A DNA stretch of 15,921 bases from the NCBI GenBank assembly GCA_026400305.1, contig JAPLPI010000088.1, positions 1 through 15,921 on the forward strand, given 5' to 3'. A model generated the notes under the pieces. It worked only from the letters and a program-made list of their open reading frames with translations, did not search any database and was not told where the DNA came from. This DNA comes from Alphaproteobacteria bacterium (lineage in GTDB: Bacteria > Pseudomonadota > Alphaproteobacteria > Micropepsales > Micropepsaceae). Of this stretch, positions 6,746 to 14,278 are shown piece by piece (position 1 is the first letter of the stretch; every line of letters begins with the position of its first letter). Both the position numbers and the translations under genes were made by a program.

Positions 6746-7459
6746 ATGGTCGCGCCCATGACCGACCAGAACGCCCTCAAACGCGCCGTCGCCGCCAAGT
6801 CTCTCGAATATGTCCAGGACGGCATGAAGCTGGGCCTGGGCTCCGGCTCCACCGCCGAAATCTTTGTCGAGATGTTGGCGCTTCGGGTGCGGGGCGGCGA
6901 AAAGCTGCTCTGCGTGCCTACCAGCGAAAAGACCGCCACCCTGGCGCGCAAGCTGGGGCTAACCCTGGCGTCTCTGAATGATCTGGCGCCGTTGGACCTG
7001 ACCATCGACGGCGCCGACGAGGCCGACCGGAACCTGGACCTGATCAAGGGCGGCGGTGGCATGCTGCTGCGGGAAAAGATCGTCGCTGCGGCCTCGCGCC
7101 GAATGATCGTGATCGCCGATGAATCCAAGCTGGTGCCGCGGCTGGGAAAATACCCACTGCCGGTGGAAGTGGTGGAGTTCGGTCACAAGTCCATAGCGGC
7201 GCGGCTCAGTGCGGCGCTGGCCGCGGCCGGCTATGCCAATATGCCGATGACCCTGCGCCAGCTCGACGGCGCCACCTTCAAGACCGATGGCGGCAATGTC
7301 ATCTATGACTGCGCCTTTGGCATGATCCATAGCGCCCCTAAGCTGGCGGCGGCGATATCGGCGGTGCCCGGCGTGGTCGAGCATGGCCTGTTCATCGGTA
7401 TTGCCACCACCCTGCTGATCGCGGCCGACGGCGAGATCGAAGTCATCAACCGCGTGTAA
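6746..7459 (+). CDS. rpiA: Ribose-5-phosphate isomerase A
   Basis: This enzyme interconverts ribose-5-phosphate and ribulose-5-phosphate in the non-oxidative pentose phosphate pathway, in the cytoplasm. Conserved RpiA blocks are GLGSGSTAEIF (about 29-39, phosphate loop), DGADEAD (about 86-92, with catalytic Asp), KGGGGMLLREKIVA (about 99-112, with catalytic Glu and Lys) and a C-terminal GLFIGIATTLLI strand region. ATG codons at 6746 and 6758 give 237 or 233 residues, both normal for RpiA. Neither has a strong Shine-Dalgarno sequence, and conservation begins just after the second, so the shorter form is equally possible. The gene follows glmS by 27 bases with no visible terminator and probably shares its transcript. 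Confidence 0.95.
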   Translation: MVAPMTDQNALKRAVAAKSLEYVQDGMKLGLGSGSTAEIFVEMLALRVRGGEKLLCVPTSEKTATLARKLGLTLASLNDLAPLDLTIDGADEADRNLDLIKGGGGMLLREKIVAAASRRMIVIADESKLVPRLGKYPLPVEVVEFGHKSIAARLSAALAAAGYANMPMTLRQLDGATFKTDGGNVIYDCAFGMIHSAPKLAAAISAVPGVVEHGLFIGIATTLLIAADGEIEVINRV

Positions 7460-7508
7460 CCCAGTCCGGTCCCCCGCGAAATTTGGCTGAGACCTTCGGA
7501 AGATCGCC

Positions 7509-8894
7509 ATGACAAAATACGACTATGACCTGTTCGTCATCGGCGGCGGCTCGGGTGGTGTGCGCGCCAGCCGCATGGCGGCGCTGGCTGGCGCGCGCGT
7601 GGCGCTGGCCGAAGAATGGCGCATGGGCGGCACCTGTGTCATCCGTGGCTGCATTCCCAAGAAGCTTCTGGTCTATGCCAGTCAGTTCTCCGAAAATGTG
7701 ATGGACGCCGCCGGCTATGGCTGGGATTTCGGCCAGGCCAGGTTCGACTGGCCGACCCTGATCGCCAACAAGGACAAGGAGATCGGCCGGCTGGAAGATC
7801 TCTACACCGCCAATGTCCAGAAGACCGGTGTTACCATACTCCAGGACCGCGCGATGTTCGAGGACGAGCACACCTTGCGGTTGGTCAATTCGAACAAAAT
7901 GGTCACGGCAGAGAAAATTCTGATCGCCACCGGCAACCGGCCAACCCGCGACATGGGTGCTAGCCACATCGTGCCGGGCGCTGAGCTTTGCATCACTTCG
8001 GACGAAGCGTTTCACCTCAAGGAACTGCCCAAGCGCATCCTGATCGCCGGCGGTGGCTATATCGCCCTTGAATTCGCCCACATCTTCCACGGGTTGGGCT
8101 CCAAGGTGTCGGTCCTGTGTCGCGGCGACAAGCCGCTGCGCGGCTTCGACGACGATATGCGCGACGCCTTGTGCACCTCGATGAAGGAGCGCGGGCTGGA
8201 AGTGTTGCTGGGCTGCGAATTCACCAAGGTCGAAAAGCGCGGCGCCTGCCTGCATGTGGAAACCAACAAGGGTGCGGTGATCGAGTGCGATCAGATTTTG
8301 CTGGCGATCGGGCGCATGCCCAATACCGCCGCGCTGCATGTCGAAAAGGCCGGCGTGGAGCTTGGGCCCAGAGGCGAAGTCAAGGTGGATGACTTTTCCC
8401 GCACCAGCGCGAGCCACATCTATGCGGTGGGCGACGTTACCGACCGGGTGCAGCTAACCCCCGTGGCGATCCACGAAGCCATGTGTTTTGTGGAAACCGC
8501 CTTTAAGAACAATCCGACAAAACCTGATCACATGCATGTGCCCAGCGCCGTCTTCACCACCCCGGAACTGGCCTGTGTCGGCTACAGCGAACAGGCGGCG
8601 TTGCTGAAGGGTCATGCCATCGATGTCTACAAATCCACCTTCAAGCCCTTGCTGCACACCCTGGGTGGCCGCGACGTGCGCACCCATATGAAGCTGATCG
8701 TGGACAGCAAGACCGACAAGGTTCTGGGTTGCCACATTTTCGGCGATCACGCCGCCGAGATCATCCAGATCGTGGCGGTGGCGCTGAAGGTGGGCGTTAC
8801 CAAGAAGGACTTCGATGGCACCATGGCGCTGCATCCTACGGCCGCGGAAGAGCTGGTGACGATGCGCACCAAAAGTTACAGCAAGGCGCCTTGA
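7509..8894 (+). CDS. gor: Glutathione-disulfide reductase (NADPH)
   Basis: This homodimeric flavoenzyme reduces oxidised glutathione with NADPH in the cytoplasm. The 461 residues carry an FAD-binding GGGSGG (12-17) and the redox disulfide in GGTCVIRGCIPKK (Cys43 and Cys48). The NADPH Rossmann motif GGGYIALEF is followed by arginines in LCRGDKPLRGFD, which favour NADPH over NADH. The FAD strand IYAVGDVTDRVQLTPVA comes next, and the C-terminal HPTAAEE supplies the catalytic base from the partner subunit. The VIRGCIPKK form is the type seen in alphaproteobacterial and plant reductases. A Shine-Dalgarno sequence GGAAGA lies five bases before the ATG. The gene follows rpiA by 49 bases, which suggests a shared NADPH/pentose-phosphate operon, though this is inference. 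Confidence 0.95.
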   Translation: MTKYDYDLFVIGGGSGGVRASRMAALAGARVALAEEWRMGGTCVIRGCIPKKLLVYASQFSENVMDAAGYGWDFGQARFDWPTLIANKDKEIGRLEDLYTANVQKTGVTILQDRAMFEDEHTLRLVNSNKMVTAEKILIATGNRPTRDMGASHIVPGAELCITSDEAFHLKELPKRILIAGGGYIALEFAHIFHGLGSKVSVLCRGDKPLRGFDDDMRDALCTSMKERGLEVLLGCEFTKVEKRGACLHVETNKGAVIECDQILLAIGRMPNTAALHVEKAGVELGPRGEVKVDDFSRTSASHIYAVGDVTDRVQLTPVAIHEAMCFVETAFKNNPTKPDHMHVPSAVFTTPELACVGYSEQAALLKGHAIDVYKSTFKPLLHTLGGRDVRTHMKLIVDSKTDKVLGCHIFGDHAAEIIQIVAVALKVGVTKKDFDGTMALHPTAAEELVTMRTKSYSKAP

Positions 8895-8969
8895 GTATCG
8901 GCGTCACCATCGCTTAATCAACGCGCCGGATTTCACGCGCCGTCATTTTTCCGATTTAAATCTGCCGTC
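8895..8969. other. Intergenic region after gor
   Basis: No gene is visible in these 75 bases. They contain a tandem ACGCGCCG direct repeat (two copies within 8925-8950) followed by a T-run. I could not draw a convincing stem, so I do not call a terminator. Confidence 0.4.
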
Positions 8970-9311
8970 ATGAGGAGCGGGATTCTGACAGCGGAAACTT
9001 TTCTGACGCTTGTGCTGGCGCAAAGTGCGTCGGCGTAAAGCGTGTGCCCGCCCATGTATGCGCCAACCTTTGCGACGCATACCCGTCCGCCCATCGGCGA
9101 TGAACTGCTGCACCAGGGCGAAAGCCCCTGGCTGATGCTCAAGGCGGTAATTCGCCCTGATGGCACCGCCGAGGTCGGGGTTTGGAAAAGCAGTGGCCTC
9201 ACCGCCCTGAACGAGCGGGCGGTATCCTGGGTTCGCGATCACTGGCGCTGGCCCAAGGGCTGCGCCCCGGACACCACAAAGCGCATCGCCATCGGCTTTT
9301 CCGGCTGGTAA
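8970..9311 (+). pseudogene. Secreted TonB-C-like protein interrupted by an in-frame TAA after the signal peptide
   Basis: An ATG at 8970 encodes 22 residues that look like a signal peptide: MRSG, a hydrophobic run TFLTLVLAQ, and an A-X-A-type end (SASA). The next codon is TAA (9036-9038). Without any shift the same frame continues for 91 residues to the stop at 9309-9311. The second half has the shape of a TonB C-terminal domain: a strand with VIRPDGTAEVGVW, then KSSGLTALNERAVSWVRDHWRWP, matching the usual pattern of IxPDGxVxxxxVxxSSG, LDxAAxxxVRxWRF and P. The simplest reading is one small periplasmic protein with a single nonsense mutation. A GTG at 9042 could restart translation of the second part but would give a protein without an export signal. 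The full protein would lack the transmembrane anchor and proline-rich spacer of true TonB, so a different periplasmic role is likely. Confidence 0.6.
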
Positions 9312-9349
9312 GCCTCTAGCTTTATTGATTTTTGTCCCGGCCGGTGGTG

Positions 9350-9378
9350 TTTACCCCTGCGCCTGATGCGCTGGTAAA
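9350..9378. promoter_or_regulatory. Stem-loop in the leader region of the DAHP synthase gene
   Basis: TTTACC (9350-9355) pairs with GGTAAA (9373-9378), and an inner GCGC (9359-9362) pairs with GCGC (9368-9371) around the loop CTGAT, with a small internal bulge. It lies 34-62 bases upstream of the ATG. A TATATC at 9395-9400 could be a -10 box, which would put the repeat at or above the promoter, where it might act as an operator. No leader peptide rich in aromatic residues is visible. Confidence 0.3.
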
Positions 9379-9411
9379 GTCGTCCCCAATCTCCTATATC
9401 CAGCGCCCGTT

Positions 9412-10806
9412 ATGGAGTTTTCGACCGTGGCCCAAAGCTGGACCCCGCAAAATTGGCAGGAAAAGACCGCCCGTCAGATGCCGGATTACCCGGACAAGGC
9501 GGCGTTGGACCGCGTCCTGGGTCAGCTTCGGACCCACCCGCCGCTGGTGTTCGCCGGCGAGGCGCGCAGCCTGATGGCGGGCCTGGGCCAGGTGGCCGAA
9601 GGCAAGGCGTTCCTGCTGCAGGGCGGCGATTGCGCCGAAAGCTTCGCCGAATTCCATCCCGACAATATCCGCGACACCTTCCGTGTGCTGCTGCAGATGG
9701 CGGTGGTGCTGACCTTTGCCGCCGGCGTGCCCGTGGTGAAAGTGGGCCGCATCGCCGGCCAGTTCGCCAAGCCGCGTTCCGATGATTTCGAGACCCAGAA
9801 CGGCGTCAAGCTGCCCTCCTATCGCGGCGACAACATCAATGGCAGCGAGTTCACGCCTGAGGCGCGCATTCCCGATCCGCAGCGCCTGCTGCAGGCCAAT
9901 GCTCAGTCGGCCGCAACGCTCAACCTGCTGCGCGCCTTCGCGCAAGGCGGGTATGCCGACCTGCACAATGTTCATCGTTGGATGTTGGGCTTCATCGCGG
10001 ACTCGCCAGCCGGCGAACAATATAAAGGTCTTGCACAGCGTATCTCCGAAACACTCGAATTTATGGACGCGATCGGCATTACGTCCACGTCGGTGCCGCA
10101 GCTGCGTGGCACCGATTTCTATACGTCGCATGAAGCGCTGCTGCTGCCCTACGAACAGGCGATGACCCGCGTGGATTCCACCAGCGGCGACTGGTACGAC
10201 ACCAGTGCACACATGCTGTGGATCGGCGACCGCACCCGCCAGCTGGACGGCGCCCACGTCGAATTCATGCGCGGCATCAAGAATCCGATCGGCCTGAAAT
10301 GCGGCCCCTCGCTGGAGCCGGATGACCTGCTGCGCCTGATCGCGGCGCTCAATCCCGCCAACATTCCCGGCCGCCTGACCCTGATCGCCCGCTTCGGCGC
10401 CGACAAGATCGCCGACAAGCTGCCCGCTTTGGTGCGCGCGGTGAAGCGCGAAGGCGCGTCTGTTGTGTGGTCGTCCGATCCCATGCACGGCAACACGATC
10501 AAGCTGCAGTCTGGTTACAAGACCCGCCCCGTCGAGAGGGTGCTGGAAGAAGTACGCAGCTTCTTTGCCATCCACCGCGTCGAAGGCACCCATGCCGGCG
10601 GCGTGCATTTCGAGATGACGGGCCAGAACGTCACCGAATGCCTGGGCGGCGCGCAAGGCTTGAAGGAAATCGATCTCGCCGATCGCTATCAGACGGCCTG
10701 CGATCCGCGCCTGAATGCCAGCCAGGCGCTGGAACTGGCCTTCCTGATCGCACAAGGCATCCGCGACGAGCGGATGAAGCAGACGGGGCTGGCGGCTTCC
10801 GCCTGA
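9412..10806 (+). CDS. 3-deoxy-7-phosphoheptulonate synthase, class II (DAHP synthase)
   Basis: This enzyme condenses phosphoenolpyruvate and erythrose-4-phosphate into DAHP, the first step of the shikimate pathway to aromatic amino acids, in the cytoplasm. Class II features are clear: [12 protein letters not shown] (70-81, with metal-binding Cys74), [36 protein letters not shown] and the C-terminal ECLGGAQGL and [14 protein letters not shown]. The length of 464 residues fits the short, plant-like members of class II. The ATG at 9412 lacks a Shine-Dalgarno sequence, but it is itself part of ATGGAG, placed nine bases before an in-frame GTG at 9427. That GTG gives [10 protein letters not shown] and may be the true start. 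A REP-like palindrome follows the stop. The symbol is left open because aroG, aroF and aroH are all used for this class. Confidence 0.95.
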   Translation: MEFSTVAQSWTPQNWQEKTARQMPDYPDKAALDRVLGQLRTHPPLVFAGEARSLMAGLGQVAEGKAFLLQGGDCAESFAEFHPDNIRDTFRVLLQMAVVLTFAAGVPVVKVGRIAGQFAKPRSDDFETQNGVKLPSYRGDNINGSEFTPEARIPDPQRLLQANAQSAATLNLLRAFAQGGYADLHNVHRWMLGFIADSPAGEQYKGLAQRISETLEFMDAIGITSTSVPQLRGTDFYTSHEALLLPYEQAMTRVDSTSGDWYDTSAHMLWIGDRTRQLDGAHVEFMRGIKNPIGLKCGPSLEPDDLLRLIAALNPANIPGRLTLIARFGADKIADKLPALVRAVKREGASVVWSSDPMHGNTIKLQSGYKTRPVERVLEEVRSFFAIHRVEGTHAGGVHFEMTGQNVTECLGGAQGLKEIDLADRYQTACDPRLNASQALELAFLIAQGIRDERMKQTGLAASA

Positions 10807-10823
10807 GTATATGCCCCTCATGT

Positions 10824-10878
10824 TTCGACAGGCTCAGCATGAGGATTTTTGCCAAGTCCTCACCCTGAGCTTGTCGAA
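10824..10878. repeat. REP-like imperfect palindrome (TTCGACAGGCTCAG type)
   Basis: The left arm (10824-10844, beginning TTCGACAGGCTCAG) pairs with the right arm (10858-10878, ending GAGCTTGTCGAA): 18 of 21 positions are complementary around a 13-base loop. Intergenic palindromes with this core sequence are, from my knowledge of alphaproteobacterial genomes, dispersed in many copies. Placed just after the DAHP synthase stop (18 bases), it can form a strong hairpin and may limit read-through or 3' decay. It lacks a T-tract and so is not a standard intrinsic terminator. Confidence 0.75.
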
Positions 10879-10905
10879 GGGTGCGTGGGCTGAGATGGTT
10901 GTGTA

Positions 10906-11658
10906 ATGGGTATTGCTCGTCTTCTCGCGAAAGGCTGGATCATTTTCTGCCTTTTCGCGGGCGCCCATGCCGTTCGCCTCGCGCTTCTTCAGGGCATGCC
11001 GCTCGATTCCTCGTTGCTTGGCATCGGTATCTGCACCCTGCTATTCACCGCTATGGGCCTGCTGTTCGTGGGCGGGTTCGGCGTTTCGGCCGCCCATGTC
11101 AGTGGCGCGCCCTGGGCCACGCGTTTTCGCCCCCACCACCTGATACCAGGCTTCAATGAAGTGGTGTTCCTGCTGTTCGTGGCGTTGAGCTTTCTCAACC
11201 AGGCATTCGTCGCGCCCACCAATATCGACCGCGGCAGCGCCGGCGCGCTGGTGAACGCCATCTATTTCGTGGTGCCGGGGCAGCGGGCGCTGGTCACCTC
11301 GCTGGACGCCTGCACCATGGATGGCGGGCGGGTCTTTGGCGCGTCCTTCGCCTGGCTGCTGGCCATCATCTATCTCGCCAGTGCTGCCTCCCGGCTGAAG
11401 TTGCAGGCCGGCCTGATCCGGCTGGAAGCCGGCGACCGGCCGCAAGCCCTGGGGCCAACTTTGCGCGCCTTCCTGTTCGGCATCTTGGCGGTGGTGTGCA
11501 TCCAGTTCCTGTTTGTGGGCTCGGCCTATCCCTGGCTGAACTGCAGCGCCTTTGCCGATGTCACCGGCGCCCTGCTGATCGGGCTGGCGCCCCTGATGCT
11601 TGCCTATTTAATAGTCGCAGCACTGGCATCCTTGATGGTCTCCGTGCCGGAAAAATAG
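10906..11658 (+). CDS. Six-helix integral membrane protein of unknown function
   Basis: I do not recognise a named family for this 250-residue protein. Hydrophobic segments lie at about residues 9-29, 36-60, 84-103, 145-162, 185-207 and 218-245, predicting a polytopic inner-membrane protein. Polar loops include HHLIPGFNE (78-85) and a more conserved-looking stretch around VPGQRALVTSLDACTMDGG (123-141), whose Cys136 could pair with Cys213 of the last extramembrane loop. No catalytic, transporter or sensor motif is evident. The ATG is preceded by a weak GAG-type ribosome site and by an in-frame TAA immediately upstream, so the start is well bounded. Codon use and GC match the housekeeping genes, which argues for a resident gene. 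It lies between the REP-like repeat and a damaged oxidoreductase gene, a context that does not indicate a pathway. Confidence 0.75.
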   Translation: MGIARLLAKGWIIFCLFAGAHAVRLALLQGMPLDSSLLGIGICTLLFTAMGLLFVGGFGVSAAHVSGAPWATRFRPHHLIPGFNEVVFLLFVALSFLNQAFVAPTNIDRGSAGALVNAIYFVVPGQRALVTSLDACTMDGGRVFGASFAWLLAIIYLASAASRLKLQAGLIRLEAGDRPQALGPTLRAFLFGILAVVCIQFLFVGSAYPWLNCSAFADVTGALLIGLAPLMLAYLIVAALASLMVSVPEK

Positions 11659-11747
11659 CAAGCGTTTCCATTTGGTTAGATGGTAACATGTCGCAACATT
11701 TGTTTGCTGGCGCCTCCAAGTGGCGCGGTCCCTAATCACCATCGACT

Positions 11748-12587
11748 TTGCCCGGGGAAATCAAAGCCTTGTTTCTGCGCCGCCGCGTGCCGGAAAGTGG
11801 ACCGTTGAAAGCTGCCGTCATCGGCGCCGGCGTGTTGGTCGATCTGGTGAGCATCTGCTCGCCCGCCATCACCCATGCCGATATTGTGCGCGATTTTCTG
11901 AAAGCTGGCGCCCATGTGCTGGTGGAAAAGCCCATCGCTACCACCCTTGAAGAAGCTGCCGAACTGGTGGCGCTGTCGCGCGAAGTTGGCCTTGTCCTGT
12001 CCGTCGGCCACCAGGAACGCTTTGTCTTTGCCCGCACCGGCCTTCTGGACGTGTCGGAAATCCCGCAGGAAATCACCTGCTGGCGCCAGGGTCCCTGGAC
12101 CGGCCGGGGCGATGACGTTTCGGTGGTGCTGGACCTGATGATCCATGACCTGGATCTGGTGCATGCGCTGGTGCCAGGCCCGGTCGGTGATGTGCGCGCC
12201 GAAGGCCTGGTCGAATATGGGCCCCATGCCGACGAAGTTTTCGCCATTCTGCGCTTTACCAATGGCACCATCGCCAAGCTGGAAACCAGCCGCGTCGCCA
12301 ATGAACGCAAACGCGGCCTGCGCGCGGTCTATGCCGATGGCGTGGTGGAAATCGATTTCCTGTCCCGCACCGTGACCAACACCACGCCGCGTCCCCTGGG
12401 CGCGCTGGAACTGGGCGATCCCCTGGGCGAATCCGTGGCCGGCTTTGTGACCGCCGCGCGGGCCGGCACCGATGCGCTGGTCACCCCCGAGCAGGCCGCC
12501 CAGGCGCTGGAAACCGCGCTGTGGATCGAGGATGCCTCGGGTGTCGCCGTTCGCTCGGCGCAACGCCGTACTGGGGCGGGCCGCTAG
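11748..12587 (+). pseudogene. Gfo/Idh/MocA family oxidoreductase with most of its N-terminal Rossmann fold deleted in frame
   Basis: The family consists of NAD(P)-dependent sugar dehydrogenases. The C-terminal two thirds look intact: DLVSICSPAITHADIV, the catalytic-site HVLVEKPIA, GHQERFVF, and DVSVVLDLMIHDLDLVHAL with the active-site His and Asp. The N-terminus PLKAAVIGAGV, the first strand of the dinucleotide fold, runs directly into LVDLVSIC. The rest of GxGxxG, the following helix, the acidic residue that binds the adenosine ribose, and strands 2-3 (about 50-60 residues) are therefore missing without loss of frame. The open frame begins at TTG 11748, but GTG 11787 or TTG 11805 (after GGAAAGTGG) is more natural. 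At about 260-280 residues it is short for the family (310-350). The GHQERFVF/MIHDLDL type resembles oxidoreductases of alphaproteobacterial lipid A loci (UDP-GlcNAc 3-dehydrogenase, GnnA-like), but that substrate is a guess. Confidence 0.75.
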
Positions 12588-12616
12588 TACCATTCCCCTT
12601 AGCCCTGTAAATACCG

Positions 12617-14278
12617 GTGATGGTGGACCGTTACCGCATCGCATTGGCACAGCTGAACCCGGTGGTGGGCGACATCGCCGGCAACTTGGCGCGCGCCCGC
12701 GCCGCCCGGGCCGGGGCGATGGATGCCGACGTGATTCTGTTCTCCGAACTGTTCATTGTGGGCTATTCGCCCGAAGACCTGGTGCTGAAGCCGGCGCTGC
12801 AGGAAGACGCCCGTGCCGCGGTGGAAGAACTGGCGCGCGACACCGAAGATGGCGGCCCTGCCATCCTGATGGGCGCACCCTGGGCCCTGCATGGCGAACT
12901 CTTCAACGCGGTGGCGGTGCTGGACGGCGGCAAAATCCAGGGCGTGACCTTTAAGTTTGAGCTGCCCAACTACGGCGTGTTCGACGATAAGCGCGTTTTC
13001 CATCGCGGGCCGACGCCCGAGCCCGTGACGGTTCGGGGCGTGAAGCTGGGCATTCCCATCTGTGAGGATATCTGGAAACAGGATGTCACCATCTGGCTGG
13101 CCGATGCGGGGGCGGAGATTTTCTGCGTCCCCAATGGTTCGCCCTTCGAGGCCGGCAAGGAAGATGTGCGGCTGAAGCTGGCCGCCAGCCGCATCCACGA
13201 GACCGGCGTGCCGCTGATCTATCTCAACCAGCTCGGTGGCCAGGACGAGGTGGTCTATGACGGCGCCAGTTTTGTGCTGAATGCCGACGGCAAGATCGCC
13301 GTGGCGCTGCCGAGCTGGAACGAGCAGGTCGCCATCACCGACTGGCAGCGCGATGGCAGCGGCAAATGGATCTGCGCGCCGGGCGACACGTTCGTGGCGC
13401 AGGATCGTTCCAGTCAAGTTTACCACGCCATGGTGCTGGCGCTGCGCGACTATGTGAACAAGAACCGCTTTCCGGGCGTGGTGCTGGGGCTGTCCGGCGG
13501 CATCGATTCGGCGCTGTCGGCGGCAGTGGCGGTGGATGCGCTGGGCGCGGATCGCGTGCGCTGCGTGATGCTGCCATCGCGCTATACCAGCCGCGAGAGC
13601 CTGGAAGATGCCGATGCCTGCGCCCGCATGCTGGGCGTGACCTATGAGACCATCGAGATCGAGCGCGCCGTTGCCGCGATGGGCGAAACCCTGGCGGCGC
13701 CCTTTGCCGGGACAAAGACCGACACCAGCGAGGAGAATATCCAATCTCGCCTGCGCGGCGTGATCCTGATGGCGCTGTCCAACAAGTTCGGCCCCATGGT
13801 GCTGACCACCGGCAACAAGAGCGAGATGAGCGTGGGTTATGCCACTCTCTATGGCGACATGTGCGGCGGCTACAATGTGCTGAAGGACATTTATAAAACT
13901 GAAGTGTTCCGGCTTTCCCACTGGCGCAACCAGAATTCGCCGGCCGGCGCGCTGGGACCGCATGGCCGCGTGATCCCCGAGCGCATCATCGAAAAGCCGC
14001 CGACGGCGGAACTCAAGCCCAACCAGACCGATCAGGAATCCCTGCCGCCTTACGATATCCTGGACGGCATCCTGGAATGCCTGGTGGAGCATGAATGCAG
14101 CTTCGAACAGACAGTGGCCAAGGGCTTTGACCCCGCCACAGTCAAGCGCATCGAGCATCTTCTGTATGTGTCGGAGTACAAGCGCCGCCAGGCGCCGCCG
14201 GGGGTGAAGATCAGCAGCCGCAACTTCGGCCGCGACCGCCGCTATCCCATCACCAATGCCTTCCGGGACGCGCGCTGA
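12617..14278 (+). CDS. nadE: Glutamine-dependent NAD(+) synthetase
   Basis: This two-domain cytoplasmic enzyme performs the last step of NAD synthesis, amidating deamido-NAD with ammonia released from glutamine, at the cost of ATP. The N-terminal nitrilase-like glutaminase domain (about 1-260) shows the Glu-Lys-Cys triad: Glu44 in LFSELFIVGY, Lys in FKFELPNYG (about 112), and Cys in IPICEDIW (about 150). The C-terminal synthetase domain has the ATP-pyrophosphatase loop LGLSGGIDSALS at about 292-303 and TGNKSEMSVGYATLYGDM. The length is 553 residues, as expected for the glutamine-dependent form. A GTG at 12617 and an ATG at 12620 are adjacent starts, and the ATG is the simpler choice. The gene lies 29 bases after the oxidoreductase remnant, and its TGA overlaps the gltX ATG (TGATG), which suggests coupled translation. 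Confidence 0.96.
   Translation: MMVDRYRIALAQLNPVVGDIAGNLARARAARAGAMDADVILFSELFIVGYSPEDLVLKPALQEDARAAVEELARDTEDGGPAILMGAPWALHGELFNAVAVLDGGKIQGVTFKFELPNYGVFDDKRVFHRGPTPEPVTVRGVKLGIPICEDIWKQDVTIWLADAGAEIFCVPNGSPFEAGKEDVRLKLAASRIHETGVPLIYLNQLGGQDEVVYDGASFVLNADGKIAVALPSWNEQVAITDWQRDGSGKWICAPGDTFVAQDRSSQVYHAMVLALRDYVNKNRFPGVVLGLSGGIDSALSAAVAVDALGADRVRCVMLPSRYTSRESLEDADACARMLGVTYETIEIERAVAAMGETLAAPFAGTKTDTSEENIQSRLRGVILMALSNKFGPMVLTTGNKSEMSVGYATLYGDMCGGYNVLKDIYKTEVFRLSHWRNQNSPAGALGPHGRVIPERIIEKPPTAELKPNQTDQESLPPYDILDGILECLVEHECSFEQTVAKGFDPATVKRIEHLLYVSEYKRRQAPPGVKISSRNFGRDRRYPITNAFRDAR

Noticed and set aside
9394..10821. Long minus-strand open frame (475 codons) opposite the DAHP synthase gene
   Set aside because: The plus-strand frame carries unmistakable class II DAHP synthase motifs; the reverse frame is a GC-rich shadow with low-complexity composition. 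The same holds for the 519-codon minus frame opposite nadE (12599-14158) and the 323-codon one opposite gor (7446-8417).
11710..11726. GCGCC/GGCGC stem after the membrane protein gene as a terminator
   Set aside because: A five-base-pair stem without a T-tract is not enough.
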